A DNA stretch of 64,000 bases from Pseudorasbora parva (lineage: Eukaryota > Chordata > Actinopteri > Cypriniformes > Gobionidae), in assembly GCF_024679245.1 (NCBI RefSeq), contig NC_090178.1:20569213-20633212 (forward strand). Direction: 5' to 3'. The notes under the pieces are model-generated. The model was not told the DNA's origin. It ran no database searches and was given only the letters and a program-made list of their open reading frames with translations. Positions 12,363-25,900 of the stretch are shown piece after piece (within the stretch, counting starts at the first letter, position 1; each line of letters opens with the position of its first letter). The position numbers and the translations under genes were made by a program.

Positions 12363-13309
12363 CCTTAGTCTCTACTATTGTAAAAGATGGCAAATATCTT
12401 TAAACCTGTCCTTCAAACTTCAAGGCATCTCCAAAAGCAACCTGACTCTTTTGACTGCTCTCCTTTAAGAGGCCACAAAGTCATTATCGTCCATATGACA
12501 AAAACTTTGGTTCTGTCTCAGAAACCCAATTCTCCCTCTGGTACTTCAAAAGGATGCAGAACAAATATCAGGCACTGACACATCAGATACCATATCATCC
12601 ACCAGAAAAAGTGATTCTACCAAGTGGCCAGAACTCTTCTGACATGCAGCAAGAGACTAAAACAACTTTCTTATTCAGATTCAATTCAGTTATGGAGCAT
12701 TTTCCAGCTGACACACAGCTCATGAGACTTCACACTATTTGTAGTTTGACTTCACCAAGTCTAACCACCCAAGTGTAAAATTCCAAATCAACCTCAGATT
12801 AATTTTAGCTTCACAAGTCAGCTACTTCCAGCTGCGTAAATCCTCTCCGCTTGCAAGCTACAGTGTGCAGTAGCACTGCAAGCAAAGACAGCTGGGGAAA
12901 TAATGGCTGTTTTGAAAACAAAAATATGTATAAGAAAATTGTATTACATGGCATTAAACAAGAAAAAAAAAAACAGTTAAAAAAGAAAAGAAAAAAAATC
13001 AACAGGTGCATGCAGGGAGACACTGGAAACCACTTTTCCACAAAGCCTTACTCCAAAACAAAATCTACCCAACTAATCTAACTAGATCTAGTCTCTAACT
13101 AACTATAATGGTCTATCAATTGGACCTTTAACCTTTTACTGTACACTTTATTTGATTGCTTCATTACAATCATAAAATAATAATTCATGCAGTTATCAGC
13201 TGAATGCAACCAGTTTCTTTTTCAGTAAAATAAAGCTTTAAAACTTTAAAACTAAAAAAAAAGCAAAAAAATGTCGTTCTGTTGCTATAAGAGACACACA
13301 TACACAGAT

Positions 13310-13500
13310 TACCTACCCTCACTAGGACTCAGAGCTGCTGATCTTCTGTAGCCTACACTCTATGCTCGAAATCAGAGACCAGCCCCTCGCTCGCTCGCCC
13401 CCTCCCTCTCTTCCCGGGTCCCCCCCATAGCCCCCCCCCCCCCCCCCTCTTCGCTGTCTGTCCCCCTATAACTCGCCTGCTCGCTGGGTCAAGATGAGAC
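13310..13500 (-). promoter_or_regulatory. Candidate tmod4 first non-coding exon and promoter (GC-rich island)
   Basis: A GC-rich patch with CTCGC repeats and a run of 17 C at 13431-13447 stands out in AT-rich DNA. It lies between the vps72 stop and the tmod4 5' UTR acceptor, where the tmod4 transcription start must be. On the minus strand a plausible splice donor (GAGGGTAGGTAATC) follows at about 13310-13320. A splice-verified transcript would settle it. This is inference from position and composition. Confidence 0.35.
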
Positions 13501-13568
13501 ATGGATACAGGCTACTCTTCATGAGGTCAGCATTACATTATTTTGGTTGTGAGAGATTAGTGACTATG

Positions 13569-13728
<160 letters not shown>

Positions 13729-14261
13729 ATCCATGTAGTCTTGTAACTCAGGTTTATTCATTATACGTGTAACATTTTGGTGGAGAGGAGTGACCTCTAG
13801 TGTATAAAGTCGGTATTGCAAAAAAGAGAGACCCGAATTTGAAGATTAGCTTTCTCTGTTGACAGATTTAATGGCGAGATTTAAACATGCCCGTATCAAG
13901 TATTAAGTTGGTCCTCTACAAGAAAATGTTATAGACAGACAACTTTTTTAAATTATTATAATAAAAAATAATAGAGACATTCAATAGACTACATGACAGC
14001 ATGTTGTCATTACTGCTCTTGTCACTAATATGAGTACATTATGAATGCATATCAATAAATAATAAATTTTGAAACAGTGCATTTAAAAATTAAATAAATA
14101 AACCATTTAACAACATGAATGCATTATAAATACATATCACTACATAATCAATTGCATTTAAAAAAAATTAAACATTAACAAAAATATCAACATTAAACCT
14201 TTAAGCAAATAAAAAAAAACATTAAATAATGCATGTTATTGCACTTACAAATACATTGGTA

Positions 14262-14478
<217 letters not shown>

Positions 14479-14515
14479 GCCTCTTTCTCCCTACTTATCC
14501 ATCTTCTGTATTGCT

Positions 14516-17500
14516 CTACATCCCTTGTTTAATAATGATCTTCTGCCGCAGATTCTTTGCAGTGGTGTCGGCTGGAGTCGCTGTTCCAGTGCAGGGCAGA
14601 CCGTGGGCAGCCACATACTTTTTATAGGCCTCCCGGATGATCCTAAAGGCTTGTACATTAGCGTATGGAATGTCTGTGATGGGGTCTCGGTAGAGCGCAG
14701 GCTTATGAGTAACAGGGCAAACCTCCTGGACAGGAATTCGAGGAGCTGGGGACTGGGGAAAGAAATGCTGGAAAGATTCATCATCACTGAAAGTGATGTA
14801 GGTGCGGGAGCATTTGGCGGGCCCTGGCGGCACAGAAATGTTAGCAGATAGGACACTAGGTGGTGCAGTAAGGGTTGATTCCGACTGGGAAAGAGCTTGT
14901 GGAAGGTGATGGCCTGGATTCTGCTGGGCATCTTGGTCCAAACTGTCAATGAGAGGTAATGATAAAAAATATAAAGATACACAGTGCACACATTTTTTCT
15001 CATGAAAAGTTTACTTTACCCCACTTTATATTAGGTGGCCTTAACTACTATGTACTTGCATCAAAAAATAAATACAATGTACTTATTGTGTTCATATTGT
15101 ATTGCAAAATACTTGCTGATAGTGAGGTGGGATACGGGTAAAGTTAGAGACAGGTGTAATTTTAAGGGTAGGGTTAAGTGTCAACATTGTTATTATATAT
15201 GTAATTATGAAAATTAATTACAGATGTATTTACACGCAGGTATTTTTTAAAATGTAAGTTCAATGTAAAAACATGTATTTACACAATACGTGCATTGTAA
15301 CAAATTATTAAATTAAATGTTAATACATAGTAGTTAAGGCCACCTAATATAAAGTGGGTCTGAAATTTTTTATTTAGAATGCATATAGGAAAATTATTTG
15401 TAGGGTTCAATTTGAAATTAAAAAAAAGATATATCTTTTCATTAACCATAACAAAGATGTCCATCTTTATTTTTTAAACAAATGTCTTAATTATTATTAA
15501 TTCATTAATTTAACTTGAACTTAATTAATAAACAAGAGTATACTTTATTTCTGACAGAATTATACATCCCTTTTTAAAGTTTTTTTTAATCCTGTACATT
15601 TTAAGTACATTTAACATGTTTGATTAACATGTAAGATTTACATGTAGAACTCGACAGTACTTTAGAAAAATGTTTAAAATAATGTACGTACACATTAGAT
15701 GCAGAACAAAAAAAGTTGAGTAAAGAGTTCACCTCTAAATTTAAAAAAAAAACTAACAAAAAAAAAAAAACAATCATAAACTTCTTTATACTGTCTTTTT
15801 AGGACAAATGAATGAATGAAAGTATTTGTAAAATACTTCCGAGACTTTATCAGCCCAGTTTTAAGTGCCAGGAAATATAAAGATTAGATACAGTAGATAT
15901 AATTGTATGCCCTACCTAAGATAATGAAAGTCTAAGTCTAAAAAGCAAGAACAATAAAAGTCACCTCTGATAACAGATCACTCTGAGTGTAAGTGTAATT
16001 GTAAAACACATGTATTTTCTGTAAAGCTGCTTTGAAACAATGAAGAGCGATATACAAATAAATGTGAATTGAATTTTTTTTTAAAGTCAAAAGCAAGATA
16101 ATTATGCTTAAAGACATTGAGAAAGCAGTAGAAGTACCCCTCTACATCCACGTTTTCCTCTTTAAGAGTCACGTCCGACACCAGGGGCATGAGCACCGAG
16201 TGATATCGGATAACAGAACCCACACACTGACGCTTCATATGAACCTGTCGTTTCTTGTCTGCCTCCAAACGCTCATAGTTTTCTGCAACAAAAATAAATA
16301 AATAATCACAAACAGCAATTAGCATTCCAGGCAGAACAATTCGCAAAAGTATCAATTCCTCACCCAGTGATCGAAGATTAACCTCTGCTGTGACCTTGGC
16401 TTCTGCCAAAAGCTCTGCCTGGGTCAAAGGTCTCTCGTGTCTAGTACCCTTCCTTCGACGTGGAGCGACCTGCCTCTCCTGCAGCCTCAGGTACGTCAGC
16501 CGAGTGTGTTCGGTCGTGGACTGACGTACAGACTTCCTGTCTAAGACAAAATGATTTGGATATGTTTACTAACATCACAACACAACAGTTTATGATGTTG
16601 TCGCCACGTGCGTAAACCGTTGGCTTTCCAGGAGGGGATGTAAACTTGACTCATTGACAGCTTATTGATGGAATTTGTATCTTTAGTAGTCAATAAACAC
16701 ATTTGATTGCAGTTACACCGTAAATCATCTAATTCACAGGAAGCAAAACAATGATTACAGGACCTGATGCTGTTTTGTTTGTTTGTGTTTTGTTTTTTGT
16801 TAATAATTATGCAATCAGAGGTTCATAAAATGCATTATTATTTTTGGAAACATCTGTAATCATTAACATCTAATCACTTCTTGTTGAATGTTGTTGATGG
16901 ATATTGTTTACTTTCTTTCAAGAAACTATTTTTATGGCATATATTTTTATCACTTCTTCCTAAGGAGGGAGGGTAAATGAATGTGTAAAAAGTATACTCT
17001 TTGTATATCATTGTATAGACCTAAATGGTAACACTTTACAATACAGGTGCACTAATATGCATTAATTCATGTTTAACTAATGCACAGATAATCATGAGTT
17101 AATGCATGGCTCATGAAGAACTAAACCATTTATTAACGATTACTGCATCAGCAACTAATGAAGATTCTATTTGATTAATAGATTAAGTAATATATGAATT
17201 GCTATTAATTAAATATGCCATCATGTATTAATTCCATAATAACATATTATATTAACTAATAATGTAAATTAATGTTTTATTACCATAATGGGTCAAAGCC
17301 ATACATTTAAACTTCCAGTGGTCTGCTTTAATGAATCATTAGCTTACAATTTGCAACAGTATCATTATGCTATAAGTCATGTGCCTCAAAAAGTATATGT
17401 TATAAGGGAATTAATACAATTTGAAACATTTAAAGTGTATGTAAGATTGTGGGCAAAACTGGTACTGCAATAACTATCCCCTCTCCCCCTCCCCCTGACT

Positions 17501-19548
17501 CGAGGTTGCCAGATCGGCTGCAGGATCCAGCAGGAACATTTGTAGCTCCAGCTGTGGTAACTAGAGCAGATCTGGCAACCCGGATGCAGAAACACTACTG
17601 ACTTCATGATTGGTAGATAGATGGAGGGTGGAGCTTCAGGCCAAAACACAACATGTCAACATCAGGTGAGGGCAGCAACAACAACTTTTAAATGACAATA
17701 TCCTGGCCAGACTACTGTTGTCAGTGATATAAGGATTTGAAATTAACAAGATTTCTTAATGTCTAGTGACATATCAGGGCCATTTTATGATTTATTGAAA
17801 TACATTTCTTACATACAGTTCCTTTAACTCATGATTATCTGTGCATTAGTTAAGCATGAATTCATGCATATTAGTGCACCCGTATTGTAAAATAAATAAA
17901 AATGGTCAAGCACTCAAAATCACCTTTATCAATTTACACAATGCAACAAAATTGATCATTCAGATTAACTGATGTAGTTACAATTTTTTTAACCAATGAA
18001 CTGAAGTTCTTTCTGTTAAAGGGAATAAAACATTATAGAATATATAACTTACACTGATCATAGATCATTTGCTATGTATGTTTGATTATGTCACTTGCTG
18101 TGTACAAAATGTGTGAAAAAAGTGAAGGACTCTCACTCTTGCTGATGTCCTCATGTAGTTCAGGGGGGTTGTATTTGTCGATCTTTGTCTTGTCTGTCCT
18201 CCTGGGCAGTTCAGCCAGTTTCCGTTGTTTTGGTTTCGGCCGCACCACTTTAACTGGCTCCTACACAAACACAAGCTTCTGGGATTACAAGGGGTGTAAA
18301 AATTAACATTTTGTCATTATTTACTTCATGTACAGAATATACTGGTCACATTATTTTTATTTTTTTACAATTACAAAGAATAAGGACTGAAGCTTTCTAG
18401 CTTCAAAAAGGATGCCAAAGCACCACAAAGAAGTATAAGTAGAATATACATGACTCATGCACTATATTCCCAGTCATCTGAAGCTATGTATGATTGCTTT
18501 TTATGATGCTTTTATGATGCTTTATCTTAATAACTCTCCTATACCTTATAGGCTTTGGTCACCACTCTACCCTTCCGGCGCGGCCCATCCTCCTCCTGTT
18601 CGCTGTCAGGTTCATCCCCTTCATCAATGTCAAAGTCACTGTCCACCTCATCTTCCGTTTCAGACAGGTCACCCTTATATTCTTCATCACCTGATTCCTG
18701 CACAAATCAAGTTTTGAGGACTCAAAGTCAAAGATGAGACTCTAGACAGGGTGCACATGACATTACATATTAATTCTACATGGATAACATTAATTAGAAT
18801 ATATCATTTATACAAAATAAACATTATCTCATTTATTAGAAAAATTGATTTGATTTAAATGAATTAACTGTCAACACAATGAAACTCTGATCGCCCTTGA
18901 GTATAAATGTATACAAATATACATGTAGTAAAATATATGCCAGCCCAAATATTGTATTTTTTTTACAAAGATGCATTACAATATGTGTTGTGAAAAGCTC
19001 TATACCATATGAGATAATATATATTGTAAAAAAAACATTCATTGAGTTGAAATTAATTTGAAATAAAATGAAATAGCCACATAACCAAAAAGACAACTAA
19101 AGGCAAAATATTCATTATTTGGTAAAAATATACAAAAATGCATTTAACCAAAAAGACAACTAAAGGCAAAAATATTTATAAATTGGCCAAAATATACAAA
19201 AAAAACTGATATACTGTACATTATGAGTTAACATTTTTGTTAATTTTAAGCATATATGTGGAATAAATAAAAGAGACTCCATGTGACATAGCCTGACAGT
19301 CTCAAGACAATACAATTCAGGGTGACAGGGCACATTTTTACAGGTAGAAGTCCAAGGTATAAATGCATTACATCAGCGTGAATATGTCAACACTAGTCCA
19401 AGACAAGCCGTCCGGTGATATCATCACTCACGTCGTGAAATCCTCCATAGGTGGTCTTGTAGAACTCATCCTCCTCCTCTGCATCCAGCAGTCTGGACAT
19501 GCGGTTTCCCGCAGTCTTTCGAGGAGCCCTGCTGAAAGCTAAACTCAT
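14516..19548 (-). CDS. vps72: Vacuolar protein sorting 72 homolog / YL1 (H2A.Z chaperone of SRCAP and p400-TIP60), six coding exons
   Basis: YL1 binds H2A.Z-H2B and hands it to the SRCAP and TIP60/p400 remodellers in the nucleus. Exons (minus): 19548-19432, 18697-18545, 18260-18137, 16540-16364, 16282-16138, 14942-14516. Phases agree at every junction and total 1143 nt (380 aa plus stop; human about 364). The N-terminus MSLAFSRAPRKTAGNRMSRL, with the following acidic stretch (EEEDEFYKTTYGGFHD, then ESGDEEYKGDLSETEDEVDS), is the H2A.Z-binding YL1 region. KNRKSVRQSTTEHTR and ENYERLEADKKRQVH are the conserved middle. Residues about 310-345 (VCPVTHKPALYRDPITDIPY) are the YL1_C domain, and the chain ends LRQKIIIKQGM. 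Cyprinids may keep a and b copies; which one this is cannot be told. Confidence 0.95.
15020..15358. mobile_element. MITE with CCCACTTTATATTAGGTGGC ends
   Basis: The left arm CCCACTTTATATTAGGTGGC, continuing to CTTAACTACTATGTA, is mirrored exactly by the right arm ending GCCACCTAATATAAAGTGGG. The interior is AT-rich and non-coding. It lies in the last vps72 intron/exon-5-proximal intron, minus-strand downstream of 16138. Confidence 0.8.
17031..17892. mobile_element. MITE with TTTACAATACRGGTGCACTA ends, carrying an internal insertion
   Basis: The left arm TTTACAATACAGGTGCACTA, then ATATGCATTAATTCATG, is mirrored by the right arm near 17820-17890 (CATATTAGTGCACCCGTATT). The arms extend inward through TAACTCATGATTATCTGTGC. 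The middle (about 17290-17815) has a different composition, with CCCCCTCCCCCTGACTCGAG and an internal hairpin (GGTTGCCAGATC / GATCTGGCAACC). It looks like a second element nested inside. Lies in a vps72 intron. Confidence 0.65.
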
Positions 19549-19880
19549 CCTGGCATCTAAATCTACTTCACAATTAATCAGATATGTAAAAACAATAAGA
19601 CACGTATATATAATAAAATGAATAACATGAGAAGTTAAAATAGAGCAGGTTTAAAATAAGACCAGATTTCAGGATATGACTCAAATCTGTTGAGCAAAGC
19701 AAAATATAACTGTATCATCAGATTAATAAATTAAAGGTTTTTACATTATTATAAGATAATACCAGCATGACAGCTGAATAAACGTCAAACGCACTAGTCT
19801 AATGTGGCAGTTGGGGAGTAATCGATGAAGCGATCGTGTTCCAGACCAAAGTAATAGACCTGATTCATTGCACCGCACGG

Positions 19881-19894
19881 CCACCAGGTGGAGA
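19881..19894 (+). promoter_or_regulatory. Candidate CTCF core site upstream of vps72
   Basis: CCACCAGGTGGAGA fits about 12 of 14 core positions, within a short GC-rich stretch 330 bp upstream of the vps72 start codon. This stretch is the best candidate for the vps72 promoter. The CTCF call is weak, and the CAGGTG E-box overlaps it. Confidence 0.3.
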
Positions 19895-20421
19895 CAGAGG
19901 TGCGGTGAGTCGGCGTCTGAACGGTCTGAACCTATTAACTCTGTGGTCTGAACTAAAGTACCCTCGTGTTGGGAAATAATTATTCAAGCTCATCTTCTGA
20001 AAATTTATGACACCAGACCAGATATCACACAGCCTATTAAAATGACATCGGTAAAGTATTGGCTATTCATTGAAATATATAGCCGTCATTCTATTTAGAG
20101 GTACATTTCAGGTCAGCCAAAAAGTCAGAAAATTTGTATTCTTTTTTGACCAATAAACTATGTGGTTGAATAATATATGCCCTTAATGGGCTAAATTAAT
20201 TATTTGGCAAGCTTAAGTTCTAATTACTTTTTTTTAAATGTTAATGAAAATCAACATTTGATTCATTATTTTCTCAACTGTGTTACGGACAAATGCTGTG
20301 TCATAAACCCACAGTATGCTACATTTTTCCTTACCAATATTTCCATCTCAAGAGATATCCCTATATATTATTCTGGCGGTTTAGTTCACATTTAAAAGAT
20401 TTATGACATAAAAACCACACA

Positions 20422-20959
20422 TAACACAGTTGACAGACCAAGTAACACCAATGACCGGAAACATTAGAAGGAAAAGAGAAAACTCTTAAAAATGATAACT
20501 TTCTTTTTTAATTCAACAAAAATAAGTACAAGCAATTAATAAAATTTAAATTAAATTGTCAACTATGTGAATCATTGTCAACTGTTACAGTTGATGGGTA
20601 ACACAGTTGACAGGTACCAGTTGACATTTCGCCCATTTTTGGGTCTTGTGCAAACTGCTGGCCTTGGATTAGTTGGTGGTTGACCTAGATGAATTTATGT
20701 TTTTATATTTTATATTCTTTTTACATATTTATAAATATAATATGTGATGCAAGTTTACCAGAATATGTTGATAACACCAGTTGACGGTCAATTAACCTAC
20801 TTTATGTGCCGACAATAATATAGATCATTGAAGAGGAGAAGTTATCATTTACCACACTGTCTTCAAATTTACCTCCAAAAAAGGAATGACTTCATTTGAT
20901 GTCGGACATGTGACTTTGGAACAAACCATTGCTGATTTATAGGGAGTAACACAGTTGAC
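20422..20959 (+). repeat. Four copies of TAACACMAGTTGAC at ~175-bp spacing
   Basis: TAACACAGTTGAC starts at 20422, 20599 and 20947, and TAACACCAGTTGAC starts at 20772. The intervals are 177, 173 and 175 bp. Extra GTTGAC/GTCAAC strings occur near 20555-20625. The sequence between the motifs does not look alike by eye, so this is not a simple tandem repeat. Confidence 0.6.
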
Positions 20960-21717
20960 ACTGATTTCTCGGACACACACAAAGTGGATGATATAATGTA
21001 GATGCATGATCAAAATATTTTTAAAAACAACTCTCTCATAATTTAATGATTATTTCGGACAAATATTTATAAGAGATATATTCAGAAACATGCATTTTAG
21101 TGCTAATCTGAAGATCAAAACCTCACATTTACCAAATCGGACAGCACAAAAACAGCAAATTACAGTATAGAATATGACATTTTTGCAAGATAAAAGATGG
21201 GTATCTGTTAGATTTTTATTTTTAATGAATAATAAATGCCCCTGATATACAAGCAATCAAAAACATTGTCTAGGGACTTTACCTTTGAGGTGTTGAGGGG
21301 AAAATACCATGGTCAAACCCATTTTGATTTAAAATCTTTGCAAAAGTCCACGGGGGAAAGCGAGAAATATTACAGAGAAACTGAATTCAAAAACAAAAAC
21401 ACTTTGTCAAACTGTAATCCTTTAAATTAGATGGGCTTTACATTATCACAAGACTAGAAATTTAAAATCTGCATTAATTAATCCTCATGTTGGGAAATTA
21501 TTCAAGTTAATCTTCTAAAATATTTGACAAGATGCCACACATGCTTTTTAAAATGGCATGAGGAAATAGTTATGAAGTTTTCTCACCCAGTATCGGAAAT
21601 TATTTGAGAGTGATTTGATAAAGAGATTACAAATTATTTTTAAAAATCTAGACTCAAAGAAAAGCAGCATTTACCAAGTGATATAACATCATGTCAGGCA
21701 TAACCTAAAACATACAC

Positions 21718-21976
21718 CCCTAAAAAATAAAGGTGCCAGGAAGAACCAAAAAGGGGTTTTCACAGCAATGCCATAGAAGACCCATTTTTGGTTCCCTGAA
21801 GAACCATTTTGTTAAAGGTTATTTAAAGACCATTAAAGAACCATTTTATATTCTAAAGAACCATTCGTTTCAAAGAAAATGTTGTGCAATGGAAAGTTTC
21901 TTTGGATATTAAAGGTTCCTCATGGAATACAACCCGCCAAATAACTTTTTTATTTTTAACATATTTTTAAGAGTGT
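21718..21976. mobile_element. Fold-back MITE with AAATAAAGGTKCC ends, copy 2
   Basis: CCTAAAAAATAAAGGTGCCA at the left, a run of GAACCATTTT-type blocks inside, and TTTTTATTTTTAACATA then TTTTTAAGAGTGTA at the right. It shares interior blocks (GCAATGCCATAGAAGA, TTGTGCAATGGAAAG) with 12003-12362. Confidence 0.65.
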
Positions 21977-22290
21977 ATTTTCACCAAAACTGATTCCAAC
22001 AAACTGAATAATTTGAGATATTCTTAAATAATTTGCGATATGGTGTGATAGGGGCTGCTGTTCTCTTTGTTGTTAAAGTTGTGGCCATGGATCATTGGTA
22101 TTCAGGGGTCAGCGGCAATATGGTGTTTCTATAGTTAATAGGGGAAAATATAAACACTATTTTATCTGTCTATTTATATGACAGAGTGGATATGTTATGC
22201 TTGACAAATCTTGTCAACAAAGTATGAAGGTTAAATAAGAGTAGAACATTTAAACTGTTTAGTGCACTTTGTCAAATGCTGTGAACTTCA

Positions 22291-22292
<2 letters not shown>

Positions 22293-22373
<81 letters not shown>
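22293..22373. repeat. (TA)n microsatellite, about 81 bp
   Basis: Pure AT/TA dinucleotide run in the intergenic interval. Confidence 0.95.
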
Positions 22374-22378
<5 letters not shown>

Positions 22379-22989
22379 TATGAAACTTGCTTACTCATTT
22401 GGACGCAGCCTTTCAAGAATGTTATTGAAACCAAGATTAAGTTCTTCAAATTTTTATATTTTGATGTAGTATAAAACACAAACAAGAGCAACATTCCGGC
22501 AGCATTCCATATGATTTTGCCTTTTGACATGTCATGATTCAGTTGAACAATTTTAAGATGTTTAAAAAATGCCTTCAACATAATCTTTTTTCCAAGAATA
22601 GCAATGCAAGTGACTGATTTTATACGTTTTGCAGAACTGTGGAAATGGCCACTCACTAATCCTTAAAAGTCTCTTTATGCAGGACTTCAGATTAGCCCAA
22701 AATGCGCTTTATATTATGAGAAATGCCAAATATTTTAATTAAATTTAATCATTAATACAGTGTCTAGCGACTTTACCTTTGAAGAATTGAGGGAAAAATA
22801 CCAAGGCCAAACCAACTGAATTATTTTTCCAAAAGGGGGTTAAAAAAAAGAGAAATGATACTCATTACCATATTACATACTGAAGTCAATACAAAACAAC
22901 AACACTTTGTCAAACTGTAATCCTTTAAATGAGATAAGTGGCACTCATCACATGACTATAAAGTTAAAATCTACCTTAATTAATAGTAT

Positions 22990-25900
22990 CTTGGCAATGA
23001 TTAAAATAAAACATCCTTGGCTTGCAGGAAGAATTCCCCAAGAGATCAAGATCATGTGATTTCCATGGTTCTGTATTTGTTTTCCCTTTCCTGGTGTGGG
23101 AAAGATTAAAGTACACTATGAAAGGCCACCCATGCAGATCTCCTCCATCCAACCACACACACACACACCCACACACATGTTGGTCTTTGTGGTTTACAGG
23201 GACTCTCCATAGACGGAATGGTTTTTATACTGTACAAACCGTATTTTCTATCCCCTTACACTGCCCCTGCCCCTAAACCTACCCATCACAGGAAACATTC
23301 TGCATTTTTACTTTCTCAAAAAAAACATAATTTAATATGTTTTTAAAGCTATTTGAATTATGAGGACATTTGAAATGTCCTCATAAACCACATTTATAGT
23401 GTAATACCAGTGTAATACCCATGTAGGTATACAAATTTGTGTCCCCATAAACCACATAAACAGGCACACACACACACAAAAAAACCCTATCCAAATTTCC
23501 CTTGATGGCCAGGGATGGCCAATGTGCAGGGATTTTAATAAAATATTTAAAGTATGTAATTTCCCAAAATGGTGCTCATGGTATTTTTTAATCTTTGAAT
23601 TTAACCGACAATACACTTTTGCCAGTCTTTTTCTGGGAACGTAATGAATGCAGCACTAACAGAACTCAGTTGTCCTTGGAACAAAGCTGCAGTGTATGTT
23701 CTGAGCAAACATTCAATGTCATTCCTACTCAACCCATTTACATTCATTTGAAAAAGGTAAAACATGTGCACACCCACATGCTCCATCTTAACTACAAAGT
23801 TTACATACTTTAAACTTTTGTTGTGTTCTAAAGCATTTGTTTTGAAGGTGGTTAAAAAAAAAAAATTCTCTGGCATGCATTCATTTCCTCCCACGCTGAA
23901 GGTTATTTACGGTAGAGGTGTGCCAGCATTGTTTTAGGGATAAGGAATCAGGAAGATGGTAATTCTGGGACACTCCTCCGAGATATGGAAATCCAATGCA
24001 GATGTAAAGCTTCCCTGTGCAAGATTACCACCATTTTTGACTCAGGACAAAATGTCCTAGAATCGTGAAACAGCTGATTCTAGAATTTCTGTGTTGAGAA
24101 TGAGCAGGTTTCGGCTTTTACGAAAGAATGGCGATGTCGTCAATGAGAGCTTTGTGTTGAGAATGGTATTTGGTTTCTTTTCTCTTTGATGTCTGGCTTT
24201 CGTCTTCCCTGTTTCTCTCTCCCTCTCTCCCTCCTGCTGTCTCTGTACTACACAAAAACATTTGTGAAACTGAGAAGGGACACGCTCATTTGCAGAAGAA
24301 ATGAAAGCGCTCCGTGACAATATTGCATTATATTGCATCGACATTAGTGGCGTTACAGACTGGAGTCTGTTTGTTGTTGTTGTTGTGCGACGCAGAGCTC
24401 AAAGGCTCTATCGTAGGCCGTGTGATTGGTTCCATGTGAAGGAAGTTGTTGTTAGGGCCACTGAATACAGACATTATTCTCAGAGCTACAGAGGGAAAAG
24501 ATCTCACAGCTTTGGAATGTGAAAACATGGGGCTGCTGGGAAGCGGGGCTTATGAGGGTGTTACATATCCCATACCCCCCTCCTCATCTCTTACTGGCCT
24601 ATCTGGAATGCAGACCACACGCCGAAGCCAGATTTTATCAGAGGAAATGATGAATCATATAAACATCAGATAGAAATTGGTTTCTGTCCAGCATTAGTCA
24701 ATGAGTATAGAGAAACACAATGCAATAAGTTCAAAAATTAGTCCAGTTTGACTTGTTTGACCCAATTAGTATTAATAGGTATTTTAAATCTCAATGGGAC
24801 ACGTATGTTTTGAGGTATTTGGGTTATATAAGGTTGTTGAGTCTATAAATTAGGTTGAATCTGCTTTTGTTTAAGCTGTCATTCCCTTCTGCCTCAGTGT
24901 CCATGTCAAAAGCATTACATCGTGACATTACATAAGGCCAGGTTTCTGTTTGGGCATGTTTGGAAACTGGACTGATGTTTTGACCTGAGAACAGAATGTT
25001 CTTGTCTGAATCGGCGGTGACGCAATGTCTCGGGCGTCCAGCCCACCGCTCACATCATGACCTCTTTTTACTTGAAAGAGAGAGAAGAGTAGGTATACGT
25101 GCTTAAAAGCAGTCATTTGTGATTCAGATCAAGACATGCATCAGCATCTTTAAATTGCAGACGTAAATCACTCATGTCATGAATGCAAGTCATTCATGTG
25201 GCATTTTTCAAAAAGGGTACATTTTTGTCGTTTGTCAAATGGTCTATGAAAGCAAGTGCATTTAACCTTAAAAAAATGTTAAATATCAACCTCGGGTACA
25301 TTTTTTTGTACTTTTTTAAACCATTTTTTTTAACCAATTTGGGACATGTTTTTCAATAGATATTTTTTAGCAATAAAATTTCAAATTAAAATAGTCAAAA
25401 GAGTAACTGGGTGGCAAATTTAGTATAAAAGTTAAGCTGTTAATCATTTGTAGTGGACTAGTTTGTTTGTAATAAACTGAGACATACAAAACATACAAAT
25501 TTGTGGTCAGTATATTTTAAATCTATTTTGAAAGAACTCTTATGCTCACAAAGGTGGCATTTGTTAGTGTTTCAAATACAGTAAGAATAGTAATAGCCTT
25601 GTGAAAATAGTTATAAATATTATTTAAAATGTAATCTGGCAAAGCAATATTTTCAGCAGCCATTATGCCATTATGTCTTCAGTTACATAATCTTTCAGAA
25701 ATCTTTTTAACATGCTGTTTTTGTGCTTTATACACATTTCTTATTTTATTATCCATATTGAAAAATGTTGTGCTGCTTTACTGTCACTTTTGATTAATTT
25801 AATGCATTCTTAAACGGCAGTGACATGCTCCCTAAACATTAAAATGGTTATGTGAACAACTGTCTCCCTTATCAGGCCAAAAAGATTTGCACACTTAATA

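Larger units (their letters stand above)
9390..13300. other. Upstream region of tmod4: probable 5' intron, no further coding exon recognised
   Basis: The minus strand has a plausible acceptor (CTCTCAG) next to 9390, which would give a 55-nt 5' UTR segment before the tmod4 ATG. The remaining 3.9 kb is AT-rich with only short frames of no recognisable family. It includes a MEF2-type site near 9802 and a MITE at 12003-12362. Confidence 0.4.
19960..22990. repeat. Region of degenerate internal duplications upstream of vps72
   Basis: Two ~225-bp blocks (21257-21482 and 22759-22983) share GACTTTACCTTTGA, AAACACTTTGTCAAACTGTA and ATCCTTTAAAT in order. A further shorter block near 19966-20050 and 21482-21560 shares TGTTGGGAAAT with ATTATTCAAG, then TCTTCT. 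The region also holds the GTTGAC motif series. No transposon ends were recognised. It could be one decayed large element with internal repeats. Confidence 0.5.

Noticed and set aside
14491..15003. 170-residue minus frame over the last vps72 exon
   Set aside because: A different frame of the true exon 14942-14516, which carries the YL1_C domain.
16104..16301. Plus-strand frame antisense to vps72 exon 5
   Set aside because: A shadow of the real minus-strand exon, whose splice sites and YL1 homology are clear.
24301..24673. Possible exon in a GC-richer intergenic patch
   Set aside because: Several short overlapping frames in different registers, no recognisable domain and no convincing splice pair.
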